Source: Novosphingobium mangrovisedimenti
GTDB lineage: Bacteria > Pseudomonadota > Alphaproteobacteria > Sphingomonadales > Sphingomonadaceae
DNA length: 64,000 nt
Assembly: GCF_025153475.1 (NCBI RefSeq)
Contig: NZ_JANZXA010000008.1
Coordinates: 146,151 to 210,150 of the forward strand
Reading direction: 5' to 3'
In this document: positions 36,112-44,782 of the stretch, piece by piece
Layout: every line of letters begins with the position of its first letter
Numbering within the stretch: position 1 is the first letter of the stretch
Translations under genes and position numbers: made by a program
Notes under the pieces: generated by a model
What the model was told of the DNA's origin: nothing
The model's database searches: none
Seen by the model: the letters and a program-made list of their open reading frames with translations, nothing else

Positions 36112-37321
36112 TCTTCAATTCATCGACCGGGGCGGCCCGCTCAAGGGCGTTCGCGTCGTCGAGCTGACCAAGGTCTGGGCCGGCCCCTATGCCGGCAAGA
36201 TGCTCGCCCACCTGGGCGCCGAGGTCATCAAGATCGAGTCGATGAGCAATCTCGACGAGATGCGCGCCTATGGCGGGGTGGACATCAATTCCGCGCCCTA
36301 TTTCCTCTCGATCAATCAGGAGATCCTCTCGGTCCAGGTCAACATGAAGACCGCCGAGGGGCTCGATCTGGTCAAGCGGATGATCGGTGAGGCCGACATC
36401 CTGATCGACAACATCCGCCCCGGCGCGATGGAGCGGTCCGGCCTCGACTACGAGAGCCTGAAATCAATCAAGCCGGACCTCATCCAGTGCTCGATCAAGA
36501 TGTGGGGCACCGACGGGCCGCTCGGCTATCAGACCGGCTATGCCCCCTGCTTCGCCGCGCTCTCCGGCCTGACCGCGCTGGTCGGCCATGAAGGCGAGAC
36601 GCCCAAGGGCATGAACATCCGTTACGGCGATTCCACTGTCGGGGCCTGCGCCGCGCTCGCCTGCGTCGCGGCGCTGCATCACCGCGAGACGACCGGCGAA
36701 GGCCAGTTCATCGACCTTTCGGCGGTCGAGACGATGACCAGCCTTGTCGGCGACAGCCTGTTCGCGTGGTCGGTGACGGGCGAGATGCCCGAATCCGACG
36801 GCAACTTCCATCCCGAGATGTGCCCCCACGGCGCCTATCCCTGCCAGGGCACCGACTGGACAAGTATCGCGGTGGCGAACGAGGAGGAATGGCTGGCGCT
36901 GTGCAAGGTGCTGGAGGCCCCTGCCCTCGCCGCCGATCCACGCTTCGCCACGCTGGCCGACCGGCTGGCCAACCGCCATGCGCTCGATGCAGAACTGGGC
37001 GCGCTCACCCGGCCGCACGATGCCGTAGCGCTTTCCGAAAAGCTCAGGAATGCGGGGGTTCCGGCCTTCAAGTCGATGAGTTCGATCGACCTTTGCACCG
37101 ACGGTTTCCTGTGGGCGCGAGAGGCCTATCGCATGGTCTCCGACCACAAGGCCGGCACGCGCCCGATCATCGGTCCCTCGTGGCGCATGAGCCCCGATCC
37201 GGCGCAGATCGAACGCGGCGCCCCCCTCCTCGGAGAGCACAATGCCTATGTCTATCGCGAGCTGCTGGGCTTGCAGGAAGACGAAATGGACGATCTGATG
37301 GCGCGCAAGGTGATCGATTGA
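36098..37321 (+). CDS. CaiB/BaiF-family CoA-transferase (class III), second copy
   Basis: A 407-residue class III CoA-transferase with the catalytic aspartate at about 206 (GEGQFIDLSAVE), and the N-terminal GVRVVELTKVWAGPYAGKMLAHLGAEVIK motif of the family. GGAGGAG precedes the ATG, which overlaps the end of the preceding transferase gene by 14 bp. The tandem may act on two different acids or form a heteromeric enzyme. Followed by a palindromic repeat and the LLM gene. Confidence 0.88.
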   Translation: MPHPDLQFIDRGGPLKGVRVVELTKVWAGPYAGKMLAHLGAEVIKIESMSNLDEMRAYGGVDINSAPYFLSINQEILSVQVNMKTAEGLDLVKRMIGEADILIDNIRPGAMERSGLDYESLKSIKPDLIQCSIKMWGTDGPLGYQTGYAPCFAALSGLTALVGHEGETPKGMNIRYGDSTVGACAALACVAALHHRETTGEGQFIDLSAVETMTSLVGDSLFAWSVTGEMPESDGNFHPEMCPHGAYPCQGTDWTSIAVANEEEWLALCKVLEAPALAADPRFATLADRLANRHALDAELGALTRPHDAVALSEKLRNAGVPAFKSMSSIDLCTDGFLWAREAYRMVSDHKAGTRPIIGPSWRMSPDPAQIERGAPLLGEHNAYVYRELLGLQEDEMDDLMARKVID

Positions 37322-37331
37322 GACAGAGAGA

Positions 37332-37471
37332 TCCTCCCCGATACGGGGAGGGGAACCATGCGCAGCATGGTGGAGGGGCACGGGCGGTTTGCATTCCGCC
37401 GAGAGGGTGCGCATCGCGGCCTGTGCCCCTCCACCACCCTGCGGGTGGTCCCCCTCCCCCAAGGGGGAGGA
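37332..37471. repeat. Long palindromic intergenic repeat (REP-like)
   Basis: The two arms (from about 37332 and back to 37471) are imperfect inverted copies rich in GGGGAGGGG and GTGGAGGGGCA. Each outer end carries its own hairpin (CCTCCCCG/CGGGGAGG at 37333-37351 and CCTCCCCC/GGGGGAGG at 37454-37470), and each arm has a small internal hairpin (ACCATGCGCAGCATGGT on the left). This is a typical sphingomonad dispersed intergenic palindrome. It occupies most of the gap between a CoA-transferase and the LLM gene. Confidence 0.85.
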
Positions 37472-37485
37472 TAAGGGAGAAAAGC

Positions 37486-38406
37486 ATGAAGCTAGGCTTC
37501 GCGATGCCGCACATGGTTGAACTCAAGGCCATGACCCAGCCATGGGAAGCGGCGGTGACGGGTGCGGACCAGACCAGACTGGCGAAATGGGCCGAAAAGC
37601 TCGGCTACGAAATGATCGCCATTCCCGAGCACCACATCATCCCGCGCAAGCATGTCGAGCTATCCGGCGCACACTATTTCAATGCCTATACGGCGATGGC
37701 CTATATGGCGGGCGCTACGGAGAACATCCGCGTCAGTTCATGCATCGCGATCCTGCCCGCGCAGAACCCGATCGTCACGGCCAAGGCGCTCTCGACGATC
37801 GACTGGCTCTCGTCCGGCCGTGTGACGATCACGTTCGCGGTAGGCTGGCTGGAGGAGGAATTCGCCCTGCTCGGCGTGCCCTTCCACGAACGCGGCGCCA
37901 TGGCCGAAGAGTACATTCAGGCCATCATCGAACTGTGGACCAAGGACGAGCCCGAATTCGAAGGCAAGTACGTCTCGTTCAAGGACGTCGCCTTCGAACC
38001 CAAGCCGGTGCAGAAGCCGCATATCCCCATCTGGTTCGGCGGCGACGCGGCGCCAGTGCTGAAACGCATTGCCCGCTACGCGCAGGGCTGGTGGCCGTTC
38101 CTGACCAAGCCCGAGGACATTCCGGCGAAGATCGACTTCATCAAGTCCCAGCCCGACTACAAAGGCCAGTTGGCCGACGTGTACTACGGCATGTCGACCG
38201 GGCGCGTCGGCAAGGGCCACAAGGTCGTCGACGATCCCGATGCCCGCGCCGGCCAGTCGAAGCAGGAGATCATCGACCGGCTGGGCCAGCTCAAGGATCT
38301 TGGCGTCACCTGGAGTTCGGTGCCGATCCCCGAGCTGAAGGCCATCGACGAATACTACGACTACACCCAGTGGATCGCCGAGGAGATCATGCCCGCGGTG
38401 AAATAG
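37486..38406 (+). CDS. LLM-class flavin-dependent oxidoreductase (luciferase-like)
   Basis: A 306-residue TIM-barrel luciferase-family protein (MKLGFAMPHMVEL, SCIAILPAQNPIVTAKALSTIDWLSSGRV, VGWLEEEF, HIPIWFGGDA). The family uses FMNH2 or F420. This subgroup resembles the TIGR03619-type, F420-linked class, but cofactor choice cannot be settled from sequence. A GGGAGA box precedes the ATG at 37486; the frame extends into the CoA-transferase gene without support. Could oxidise or monooxygenate a CoA-thioester pathway intermediate. Confidence 0.85.
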   Translation: MKLGFAMPHMVELKAMTQPWEAAVTGADQTRLAKWAEKLGYEMIAIPEHHIIPRKHVELSGAHYFNAYTAMAYMAGATENIRVSSCIAILPAQNPIVTAKALSTIDWLSSGRVTITFAVGWLEEEFALLGVPFHERGAMAEEYIQAIIELWTKDEPEFEGKYVSFKDVAFEPKPVQKPHIPIWFGGDAAPVLKRIARYAQGWWPFLTKPEDIPAKIDFIKSQPDYKGQLADVYYGMSTGRVGKGHKVVDDPDARAGQSKQEIIDRLGQLKDLGVTWSSVPIPELKAIDEYYDYTQWIAEEIMPAVK

Positions 38407-38431
38407 GGGAAAAAACACAAGGGAGAGAAAC

Positions 38432-39163
38432 ATGGCGACATTCGTGCTGGTGCATGGCGGCATGCACGGCGGCTGGTGCTACACCCGGCTTGCAGCGCTG
38501 CTGCGCGAGGCGGGCCACGAGGTGCATTGCCCGACGCTGAGCGGCCTGGGCGAGCGGCGCCATATGCTGCACGCGGGAATCGACCTCGACACCCATATCG
38601 AGGACATCGCCAGCTATCTGTTCCACGAGGACCTGCACGACGTGTACCTTGCCGGACATTCCTATGGCGGGATGGTCATAACAGGGGTTGCGGACAAGGC
38701 ACTGGAGCGCGTGGGACATCTCGTCTTCCTCGACGCCTCGCATCCCAGGGACGGAGAATCGCTGACCGACGTTGCGCCGGGCATGATGGACATGGCCCAC
38801 GGCTTCATGCGCGTGGAAAATGGCGTCGAAGTCGTCGAACTGCCCGACGAGGTTGCCGTACAGGCCTTTGGCCTGCCCGATCCGGAAGATTACGCCTGGG
38901 CGAAATCGCGCCTCTCGCCGCAACCCTGGAAGTGCTTCACGCAAAAGCTGCGGCTCACGCGCGAGGCCGAAATGCGGCGCATCCCGCGCACCAGCATCAA
39001 CTGCACGCCGACGCTTGCCGTGCGCCCCGACGCCCTGCGGCACCGCAGTTTCGAGGCCGATCACCTGTTCGAGATCGATACCGGCCACGACCTGATGCTC
39101 ACCGAGCCGCGCAAGGTCGCCGACATGCTGATCGAGGTCGTCGCCCGCTCGCAGGCGACCTGA
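38432..39163 (+). CDS. Alpha/beta-hydrolase (esterase/hydroxynitrile lyase-like)
   Basis: A compact 243-residue alpha/beta-hydrolase with the VHGGMHGGWCY oxyanion segment, the nucleophile elbow GHSYGG and a C-terminal TGHDLM histidine. The ATHG-type start, size and cap pattern resemble the plant-type methylesterase/hydroxynitrile lyase group found in many soil bacteria. It lies 25 bp after the LLM gene and is presumably cotranscribed. Specific substrate unknown. Confidence 0.85.
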   Translation: MATFVLVHGGMHGGWCYTRLAALLREAGHEVHCPTLSGLGERRHMLHAGIDLDTHIEDIASYLFHEDLHDVYLAGHSYGGMVITGVADKALERVGHLVFLDASHPRDGESLTDVAPGMMDMAHGFMRVENGVEVVELPDEVAVQAFGLPDPEDYAWAKSRLSPQPWKCFTQKLRLTREAEMRRIPRTSINCTPTLAVRPDALRHRSFEADHLFEIDTGHDLMLTEPRKVADMLIEVVARSQAT

Positions 39164-39354
39164 CCGCGCGGGCTTCGACCGCAGCCACGATCAATGATTT
39201 GCGCCACTTGACCTTTCGCCCGGCCGTGCGAACTGTCCGGGCTCATCGGGAGGGAAAGGATCCGTAGAGAACGGCACGGTCGAAGCGGCCATGCAGCAGC
39301 TCACCGGATGTTCTGGAACCGCCCCGCTCATGTAGATCTGACCCGGAGCATGCG

Positions 39355-39762
39355 ATGTCCAATCCCCCTCGCCCAAAGCCCAGGCTGGAACAGGAGAACA
39401 CCCCCTTCTGGACTGGCGGCGCGGAAGGCAAGCTCAACATCACCAAGTGCGGTGACTGCGGACAATACACCCATCCGCCCCGGGTGCTGTGCCGCCACTG
39501 TCTGTCCGAAAACGTGGCCCCCGAAGCCGTCGCCGGAACGGGCGTGGTCGAGACGTTCACGATCAACTACCAGCCCTGGGCCAAGGACCTGGAAGTTCCC
39601 TACGTGATCGCCCGCGTTTCGCTCGACGGCGTGCCCGGCGTGTTCCTGACCACGAACATCGTCAACTGCCCGGTCGAGGACGTGAATTTCGGCGATGCCG
39701 TGCGCGTCACCTTCGAGGAGCAGGACGGCATCTTCTATCCCCTTTTCGAGAAAGCGAACTGA
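39355..39762 (+). CDS. DUF35 OB-fold protein with zinc ribbon
   Basis: A 135-residue protein with a rubredoxin-like zinc ribbon (Cys32, Cys35, Cys46, Cys49 in CGDCG...CRHC) followed by an OB-fold. DUF35 proteins partner with thiolase-fold enzymes, for example ChsH2 with the aldolase Ltp2 in steroid side-chain degradation, where they hold the CoA ester. The ATG at 39355 is followed 2 bp after the stop by the thiolase-fold gene, so the two are made together. Confidence 0.9.
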   Translation: MSNPPRPKPRLEQENTPFWTGGAEGKLNITKCGDCGQYTHPPRVLCRHCLSENVAPEAVAGTGVVETFTINYQPWAKDLEVPYVIARVSLDGVPGVFLTTNIVNCPVEDVNFGDAVRVTFEEQDGIFYPLFEKAN

Positions 39763-39763
39763 G

Positions 39764-40933
39764 ATGGCGAGCAAGGAAGCCTACATCACCGGCATCGGCC
39801 AGTCCGAAGTTGGCGTGCGCCTGCCGCGTCACCCGATGCTGCTCACTCTCGACGCCGTGCGCGAAGCGCTCGACGATGCCGGCCTGACGCTGGACCAGAT
39901 CGACGGCGTCTTCACTTTCCCCGGCAAGTCGCCGGGCTACCTCGCCTTCTCGCCGATCGGGGCCGACGACCTGATCGACACGCTGGGCATCGATGCCAAG
40001 TGGCACATGGGCGCGATGGAGCAGCCCGCGCAGCTTTCCGCCATCGGCATGGCCGCCATGGCCGTTAAGCAGGGCCTGTGCCGCCACGTGATCTGCTTCC
40101 GCACGGTCTACGAGGCCGGCGGCATGACTAATCCCGAAGTCTACATGTCGGGCATGAAGCAGCCGACCGTCTCGGGCGCCTCGCAGTGGACCAGCCCGTT
40201 CTGGGCGACCTCGGCGGCGTGCTGGGTGGCGCAATACGCCTCGCGGCACATGCACGAGTACGGCATGACCCGCGAACAGCTGGCGCAGATCGCCCTCAAC
40301 GGCTCCAGGAACGCGATGAAGAACCCGCGCGCCCGGGCGATCACCAAGGAAGAGCTGACCTTCGACAAGTACATGTCGGCGCGCCTGATCTCGACGCCGC
40401 TGTGCCTCTACGACTGCGACCGCTTCTCCGACGCATCGACGGTAATCATCGTCTCGGCCGGCGACGCGCTCGACGAAGTGAAGTGTGAGCCGGTGCGCAT
40501 TGCCTCCATGGCCGGTTCGGTCGACCGCTACTCGTGGGATCAGGTCGACTGGTTCGCCGCCTACGAGACCGGCCAGGACCTGTGGAAGCACACCGACTAC
40601 ACCACCGCCGACGTCGACACCGCGCAGTTCTACGACGGCTTTGCCTTCCTGCCGATCACCTGGCTCGAAGGATTGGGCTTCTGCGAGAAGGGTGAAGGAG
40701 GCAAGTTCATCGAGGGCGGCTCGCGCATCGCGATCGACGGCGAACTCCCGCTCAACACCAACGGCGGCCAGCTCGGCGCCGGGCGTCTGCACGGCTTCGG
40801 CTTCGCGCACGAGGCCGTGACGCAGCTACGCGGGCTCGGCGGCGAACGCCAGATCCCGGGCGATCCCAAGGTGGCCGTTGCCACCTCTGGAGGCGGCCCG
40901 ATGGCGGCAGCGCTGCTGCTGGCCAAGGACTGA
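39764..40933 (+). CDS. Thiolase-fold protein, likely acyl-CoA aldolase (SCP-x/Ltp2-like)
   Basis: The 389-residue protein has the SCP-x thiolase scaffold (IGQSEVGVRL start, NTNGGQLGAGRLHGFGF near the end). The segment that would carry the nucleophilic cysteine of a thiolase reads GAMEQPAQLSAIGMAA (about 83-98), with no cysteine. With the adjacent DUF35 gene this matches the Ltp2-ChsH2 type retro-aldolase that cleaves beta-hydroxyacyl-CoA, rather than a thiolase. Tyrosines at CLYDCDRFSD and AQFYDGF are candidates for the catalytic groups. The step is inferred. Confidence 0.85.
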   Translation: MASKEAYITGIGQSEVGVRLPRHPMLLTLDAVREALDDAGLTLDQIDGVFTFPGKSPGYLAFSPIGADDLIDTLGIDAKWHMGAMEQPAQLSAIGMAAMAVKQGLCRHVICFRTVYEAGGMTNPEVYMSGMKQPTVSGASQWTSPFWATSAACWVAQYASRHMHEYGMTREQLAQIALNGSRNAMKNPRARAITKEELTFDKYMSARLISTPLCLYDCDRFSDASTVIIVSAGDALDEVKCEPVRIASMAGSVDRYSWDQVDWFAAYETGQDLWKHTDYTTADVDTAQFYDGFAFLPITWLEGLGFCEKGEGGKFIEGGSRIAIDGELPLNTNGGQLGAGRLHGFGFAHEAVTQLRGLGGERQIPGDPKVAVATSGGGPMAAALLLAKD

Positions 40934-40947
40934 GCTTACACCAAGTT

Positions 40948-40980
40948 CCGGTCCCGCGGGCTCTCCTCCCGCGGGGCCGG
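40948..40980 (+). terminator. Terminator-like hairpin after the aldolase gene
   Basis: A 13-bp stem with one G-U pair (40948-40960 with 40968-40980) closes a CTCTCCT loop, 15 bp after the stop codon. The following bases are only weakly T-rich (TTCG), so strength is uncertain. It marks the end of the 31.4-40.9 kb run. Confidence 0.55.
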
Positions 40981-41025
40981 TTCGATCCAGAATTATTCCA
41001 GATCAGGCTCGGCAGATCGCCCCTG

Positions 41026-42228
41026 TCAGGTCGTAGACGAGGCCAGTTCCGGCCCGCTCGGCGTATTATCCCGCTTCGGCGCACGATGGCGCTTGAGGCC
41101 GATCAACGGGCGCAGCGGCCCGATCTCGCGGCCGACAAGATAGAACAGCCACGAACCGATCCCCACCGAACTGCACAGCAGCAGGAATTCGGGCAGCGCG
41201 GTAAGCCCCTTGTCGCGCACCCAGTAGCTGACGAAGACCATGATCGTCTGATGCGCGATGTAGACCGGGAACACCGCTTCGGCGAGCGTCGGGCGCCACT
41301 TGGAATCGTAGTTCCAGAAACGGTCGGCGATGCCGAACAGCGCGATCACCGTGCTCCAGCTCTGGACCGATTTCGAGAAGCACAGCGGCCCCTGCCATTG
41401 CGGCGGAGTGGGCGTGTTGCCGGGGAAGATCATGGTGTCCCCGGCGGTCCATGCGAAGCCGGCAACGGCAAGCACCGCCGCCAGCTTCCATTGCCGCGCA
41501 ATGGCTTGGCGCAGCGCCTCCGACTGGCGCAGGAGGAAGCCGAACAGGAACATCCCGCCGTAATGGAGGTGCGCTGCACGGTCTTCGAGAATGCTGTGCA
41601 TGTCGGTCCAGCCGTGCGGCAGGTATTCGCGCACAAGGTAGACTCCGAGAATCCCCAGGGGCAGCAGTGCCGGGCCGGATAACACGCGCTCGGCACCCTT
41701 GCGGATGGCATCGCGCCCGGACTGCGGCAGTACCGCGCGCACGGCGCACAGCCCCGCCGTATAGGCCAGCAGGTAGACCACGAACCACAAGTGCATGGTA
41801 CGTGGCACGTATTCGTAGCGCACCTTCTGGAAGCTGAAGGCATCGTGGAGCATGTAGTAGAGATAGCCATGCTCGTAGCCCGAATTGACCAGCCCCATGT
41901 AGGGCTGCGGCGGGACCACCACGATGAGGCCGAAAATCAGCGGGATGCCGAGCCGCGCCAGCCGGTTTCGAAAGAACGGCCCGGTGTTGCCGCCATCCTT
42001 GGCAAGCAAGGCCGCGCTGGCATAGCCGGAAATGGCGAAGAGCAGCGACAGGCGCCACGGGCTCAGACCCAGCAACGGAATCTCGGCCCAGCTCACCACG
42101 CCGCGCGTGGGCGTCTGGTATCCCCAAGGCGTGAAGTTGAAACCGACGTGATAGAAGATCAGCAGGACGAATGCGCCAATGCGTAGCCAGTCCATCCCAT
42201 AGTGGCGTTGCGGCGATGCAGGCTTCAT
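41026..42228 (-). CDS. Acyltransferase 3 family integral membrane protein
   Basis: A 400-residue multi-pass protein with about ten predicted membrane segments. It has an N-terminal YGMDWLRIGAFVLLIFYHVGF helix with the conserved histidine of acyltransferase 3 proteins, and an ISGYASA segment. Such enzymes O-acylate or otherwise modify glycans or lipids; the OpgC/NodX-like subgroup is closest. Its link to the catabolic genes is unclear, and it faces them on the opposite strand. Confidence 0.85.
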   Translation of the reverse strand: MKPASPQRHYGMDWLRIGAFVLLIFYHVGFNFTPWGYQTPTRGVVSWAEIPLLGLSPWRLSLLFAISGYASAALLAKDGGNTGPFFRNRLARLGIPLIFGLIVVVPPQPYMGLVNSGYEHGYLYYMLHDAFSFQKVRYEYVPRTMHLWFVVYLLAYTAGLCAVRAVLPQSGRDAIRKGAERVLSGPALLPLGILGVYLVREYLPHGWTDMHSILEDRAAHLHYGGMFLFGFLLRQSEALRQAIARQWKLAAVLAVAGFAWTAGDTMIFPGNTPTPPQWQGPLCFSKSVQSWSTVIALFGIADRFWNYDSKWRPTLAEAVFPVYIAHQTIMVFVSYWVRDKGLTALPEFLLLCSSVGIGSWLFYLVGREIGPLRPLIGLKRHRAPKRDNTPSGPELASSTT

Positions 42229-42495
42229 TACGTCCCAGGTTCGTTGCGAAAGCGCGGTGGCTAGAGCCGAGGAGCCTTAGGCGCGTTAATCACACTCTGC
42301 AATCGCCCGCTTGCCCCCGGAAACGCTGCAGTGCAACGCCTCGTCGCGTGTTCCTGGACAGCCGGCATCGCCATCGACCGCATGCGCGGCCGCCACGGGC
42401 TTGAAATCTAGACTTACTTCCTCGTCCCGTTTCGTTAGGGTCGTTCCGACTTAACCAGGGTGGTCCCGCAACCGGGGACCGTGAAGGATTGCCGA

Positions 42496-43518
42496 ATGAA
42501 GGTTCCGTCCGCGCGCATGACCATTACCGAGATCGCCGAGCTTGCCGGCGTCTCGAAGAAGACGGTCAGCCGCTATTTCAATCACGCCGAGCTGCTGAGT
42601 GCCGATACGCGCGCCAAAGTGGAAGCGGTGATTGCCGATACGGGTTTCGTCCCCAATGCCCAGGCACGCGCGCTCGCGCTGCAGCGCAATTTCCTCATCG
42701 CGCTGGTGCACGACAATTCGGATCGCGGCGTGCTTGAACTGGTCGAGACGGGCATGACCGAAGCCTTGGCAGGCAGTGAACTGGCGCTGGTGCTGCAGCA
42801 AATGGCCTCGCAGGACGCCGCCGTGCGCCTGCGCGCCTTCCTCGACCGGCTGCGCCCGACCGGCATCGTTCTGCTGCCCCCGCTTTCCGAGCGCGAGGAC
42901 CTCGCGGAACTGTGCGCCGAAGCGCAGGTGCGCTGCGTGCGGCTCGGCCGGGTGCGCGGCGACCACGGGCTCGCCTGTGACGACCGCACGGCCATGGCGA
43001 GGCTGGTGAACTGGCTGGTCCGGCTCGGGCACAAGCGCATCGGCCTCGTCGGCGGACCGGAAAGCTCGCTGACCGCCCAACAGCGCGAACTGGGCTATCT
43101 CGACGCGATGGCCGACCACGGGCTCGATCGCGGCCCGTCCCTGATCGTGACCGGAGACAACACTTTCGCATCGGGCGTTTCCGCCGGCCGGCTCCTGATG
43201 GAAGTCAGCCCCCGGCCCAGCGCTATCGCGGCCTGCAACGACGAGATGGCGGCAGGCGTGCTTCACGCCGCCGCGCAGGCGGGCGTTTCTGTGCCCTCGC
43301 AGCTTTCGGTGGTCGGTTTCGACGATGCCCCGCTCGCCCTCAGGACCCTGCCTGCGCTCACGTCGATGAGCGTCCCCTGGAAAGAGATGGCCCGCGCGGC
43401 GGTGGCGCGGATCGAGGCCGCCCCCTCCTCCGACGACACGCAACCAGCCGGGGCACCTGCGACATTCGAGGCCGAACTCGCCATTCGCGACTCCGTCGAG
43501 CCGGCAGCGGTGGCCTGA
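42496..43518 (+). CDS. LacI-family transcriptional regulator
   Basis: A 340-residue repressor with an N-terminal helix-turn-helix (MTITEIAELAGVSKKTVSRYFN, about residues 8-29) followed by a periplasmic-binding-protein-like effector domain (SAIAACNDEMAAGVLHAA; LSVVGFDDAPLA). The ATG at 42496 has an AAGGA box. It points toward the convergent MFS gene and away from the acyltransferase gene; the upstream 266 bases could hold its operator. It may respond to a sugar-like or other small ligand. Confidence 0.92.
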   Translation: MKVPSARMTITEIAELAGVSKKTVSRYFNHAELLSADTRAKVEAVIADTGFVPNAQARALALQRNFLIALVHDNSDRGVLELVETGMTEALAGSELALVLQQMASQDAAVRLRAFLDRLRPTGIVLLPPLSEREDLAELCAEAQVRCVRLGRVRGDHGLACDDRTAMARLVNWLVRLGHKRIGLVGGPESSLTAQQRELGYLDAMADHGLDRGPSLIVTGDNTFASGVSAGRLLMEVSPRPSAIAACNDEMAAGVLHAAAQAGVSVPSQLSVVGFDDAPLALRTLPALTSMSVPWKEMARAAVARIEAAPSSDDTQPAGAPATFEAELAIRDSVEPAAVA

Positions 43519-43525
43519 CCCGCTG

Positions 43526-44782
43526 TCAGGCCTTGCGGCTCCAGTCCGGATAGGGGCCAAGACCGAGCAGGAGCAGTGCACTGACGAGGGTCAGCACGAA
43601 GCCACCCCAAAGCCCGGGGCCATAGCTGTTCCATATATCATAGATGAAACCGCCGACGACCGGGCCCAGCCCCGATCCGGCGGCGATCAGGCTCGCCATG
43701 ATGCCGAAGATCGCCCCGAAATTGCGCATGCCCGAATAGGCAGCGGTCAGGTAGCCGACCAACTGCAGCTTGGTGCCCCCGGCATAGCCGTTGATCATCA
43801 GCGCGGTGATGATCGCGGCGGCGGGCGCATCCGGCATCAGCAGCAGGAGAAACGTGACGGACGTCGCGCCGATCGTCAGCCCGCCTACCCAGCGCGCCGG
43901 GAACCGATCCAGCAGCCAGCCGGTAATGAGTTTTCCGGCGATCCCCGCCAGCCCCGCTGGCAGCGAATAGAGCGCGGCGGCCGACCGGCTGAAGCCGGCC
44001 TCGGTCAGGATCGGCACCTGATGGACGACAAGCCCGATGGTCACGGTCATGATGACGAACGTGGAGACCGCGATGCGCAACAGGGCCGGGTCACGGAAGG
44101 CCTGCGAGACGCTGAGGCCTGGCACGTCCAGAAGCGCGCGCGGCGCCGGCGATGCGGGCTCGGCCTCCCTCGCCTTGCGGCTGAGCTCGTATCCGTCCCG
44201 CAGCCAGAACAGGCACAGCAGCACCGCCACCGATCCCCAGCCCGCCGCCAGCCATACGAAAGCCATGCGCCAGCCCTGCGTGCGGATCAGGTATTCGGAC
44301 AGCAGCGGCGTAAACGCCTGGGCCAGCGCGCTGCCAGAGAGGACGAGGCCCAGCGCGAGCCCGCGTCCAGCATGGAACGTGCTGTTGGCCGAGGCGGTCC
44401 AGACGGTCGACTTCGTCATCAAACCAGCCACCGAATAGAGCGTCCAGATTAGGAACCATTGCCAGGCCGATCCGTTCAGCAGGCTCAACGAGGCAATTAT
44501 CAAGGCCATCAGCACGAGCCCGGGGATCGCCATGCGGCGTACGCCCCACTTGTCGATGAACAGCCCGAACAGCGGCGAGAATACGAATACGAGCACGGCG
44601 GTGATCGACACGCCCGATGACGCCAGCGCGCGGCTCCAGCCGAATTCCTTGCTGATCGGCCCGATGAACAGGCCGGTAGCCGCCGTGATGACCGACGTGA
44701 ACGAAAAGCCGATCGCGGCTGCGAGGATCAAGGGCCAGTGGCGACGGAATTCCTGTGTCGCGGTCAACTCTTCCTTGGCCAA
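43526..44782 (-). CDS. Major facilitator superfamily transporter
   Basis: A 418-residue secondary transporter with twelve predicted helices, an MFS motif between helices 2 and 3 (FGLFIDKWGVRRMA) and a second domain of similar layout. It resembles the monocarboxylate/oxalate-type MFS subgroup. The TTG at 44782 follows GGGGAGG at good spacing and is preferred over the ATG at 44905, which would add an Arg-rich non-conserved tail. Probably takes up or exports a pathway acid. Confidence 0.85.
   Translation of the reverse strand: MAKEELTATQEFRRHWPLILAAAIGFSFTSVITAATGLFIGPISKEFGWSRALASSGVSITAVLVFVFSPLFGLFIDKWGVRRMAIPGLVLMALIIASLSLLNGSAWQWFLIWTLYSVAGLMTKSTVWTASANSTFHAGRGLALGLVLSGSALAQAFTPLLSEYLIRTQGWRMAFVWLAAGWGSVAVLLCLFWLRDGYELSRKAREAEPASPAPRALLDVPGLSVSQAFRDPALLRIAVSTFVIMTVTIGLVVHQVPILTEAGFSRSAAALYSLPAGLAGIAGKLITGWLLDRFPARWVGGLTIGATSVTFLLLLMPDAPAAAIITALMINGYAGGTKLQLVGYLTAAYSGMRNFGAIFGIMASLIAAGSGLGPVVGGFIYDIWNSYGPGLWGGFVLTLVSALLLLGLGPYPDWSRKA

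Noticed and set aside
36766..37485. Extension of the LLM gene into the preceding CoA-transferase
   Set aside because: It would include the palindromic repeat and shadow sequence of the transferase; the luciferase-like domain begins cleanly at 37486.
39764..40933. Annotation as an ordinary acetyl-CoA acetyltransferase
   Set aside because: No cysteine at the nucleophile position and a DUF35 partner next door. Thiolase activity is therefore unlikely, and the aldolase-like call is preferred.
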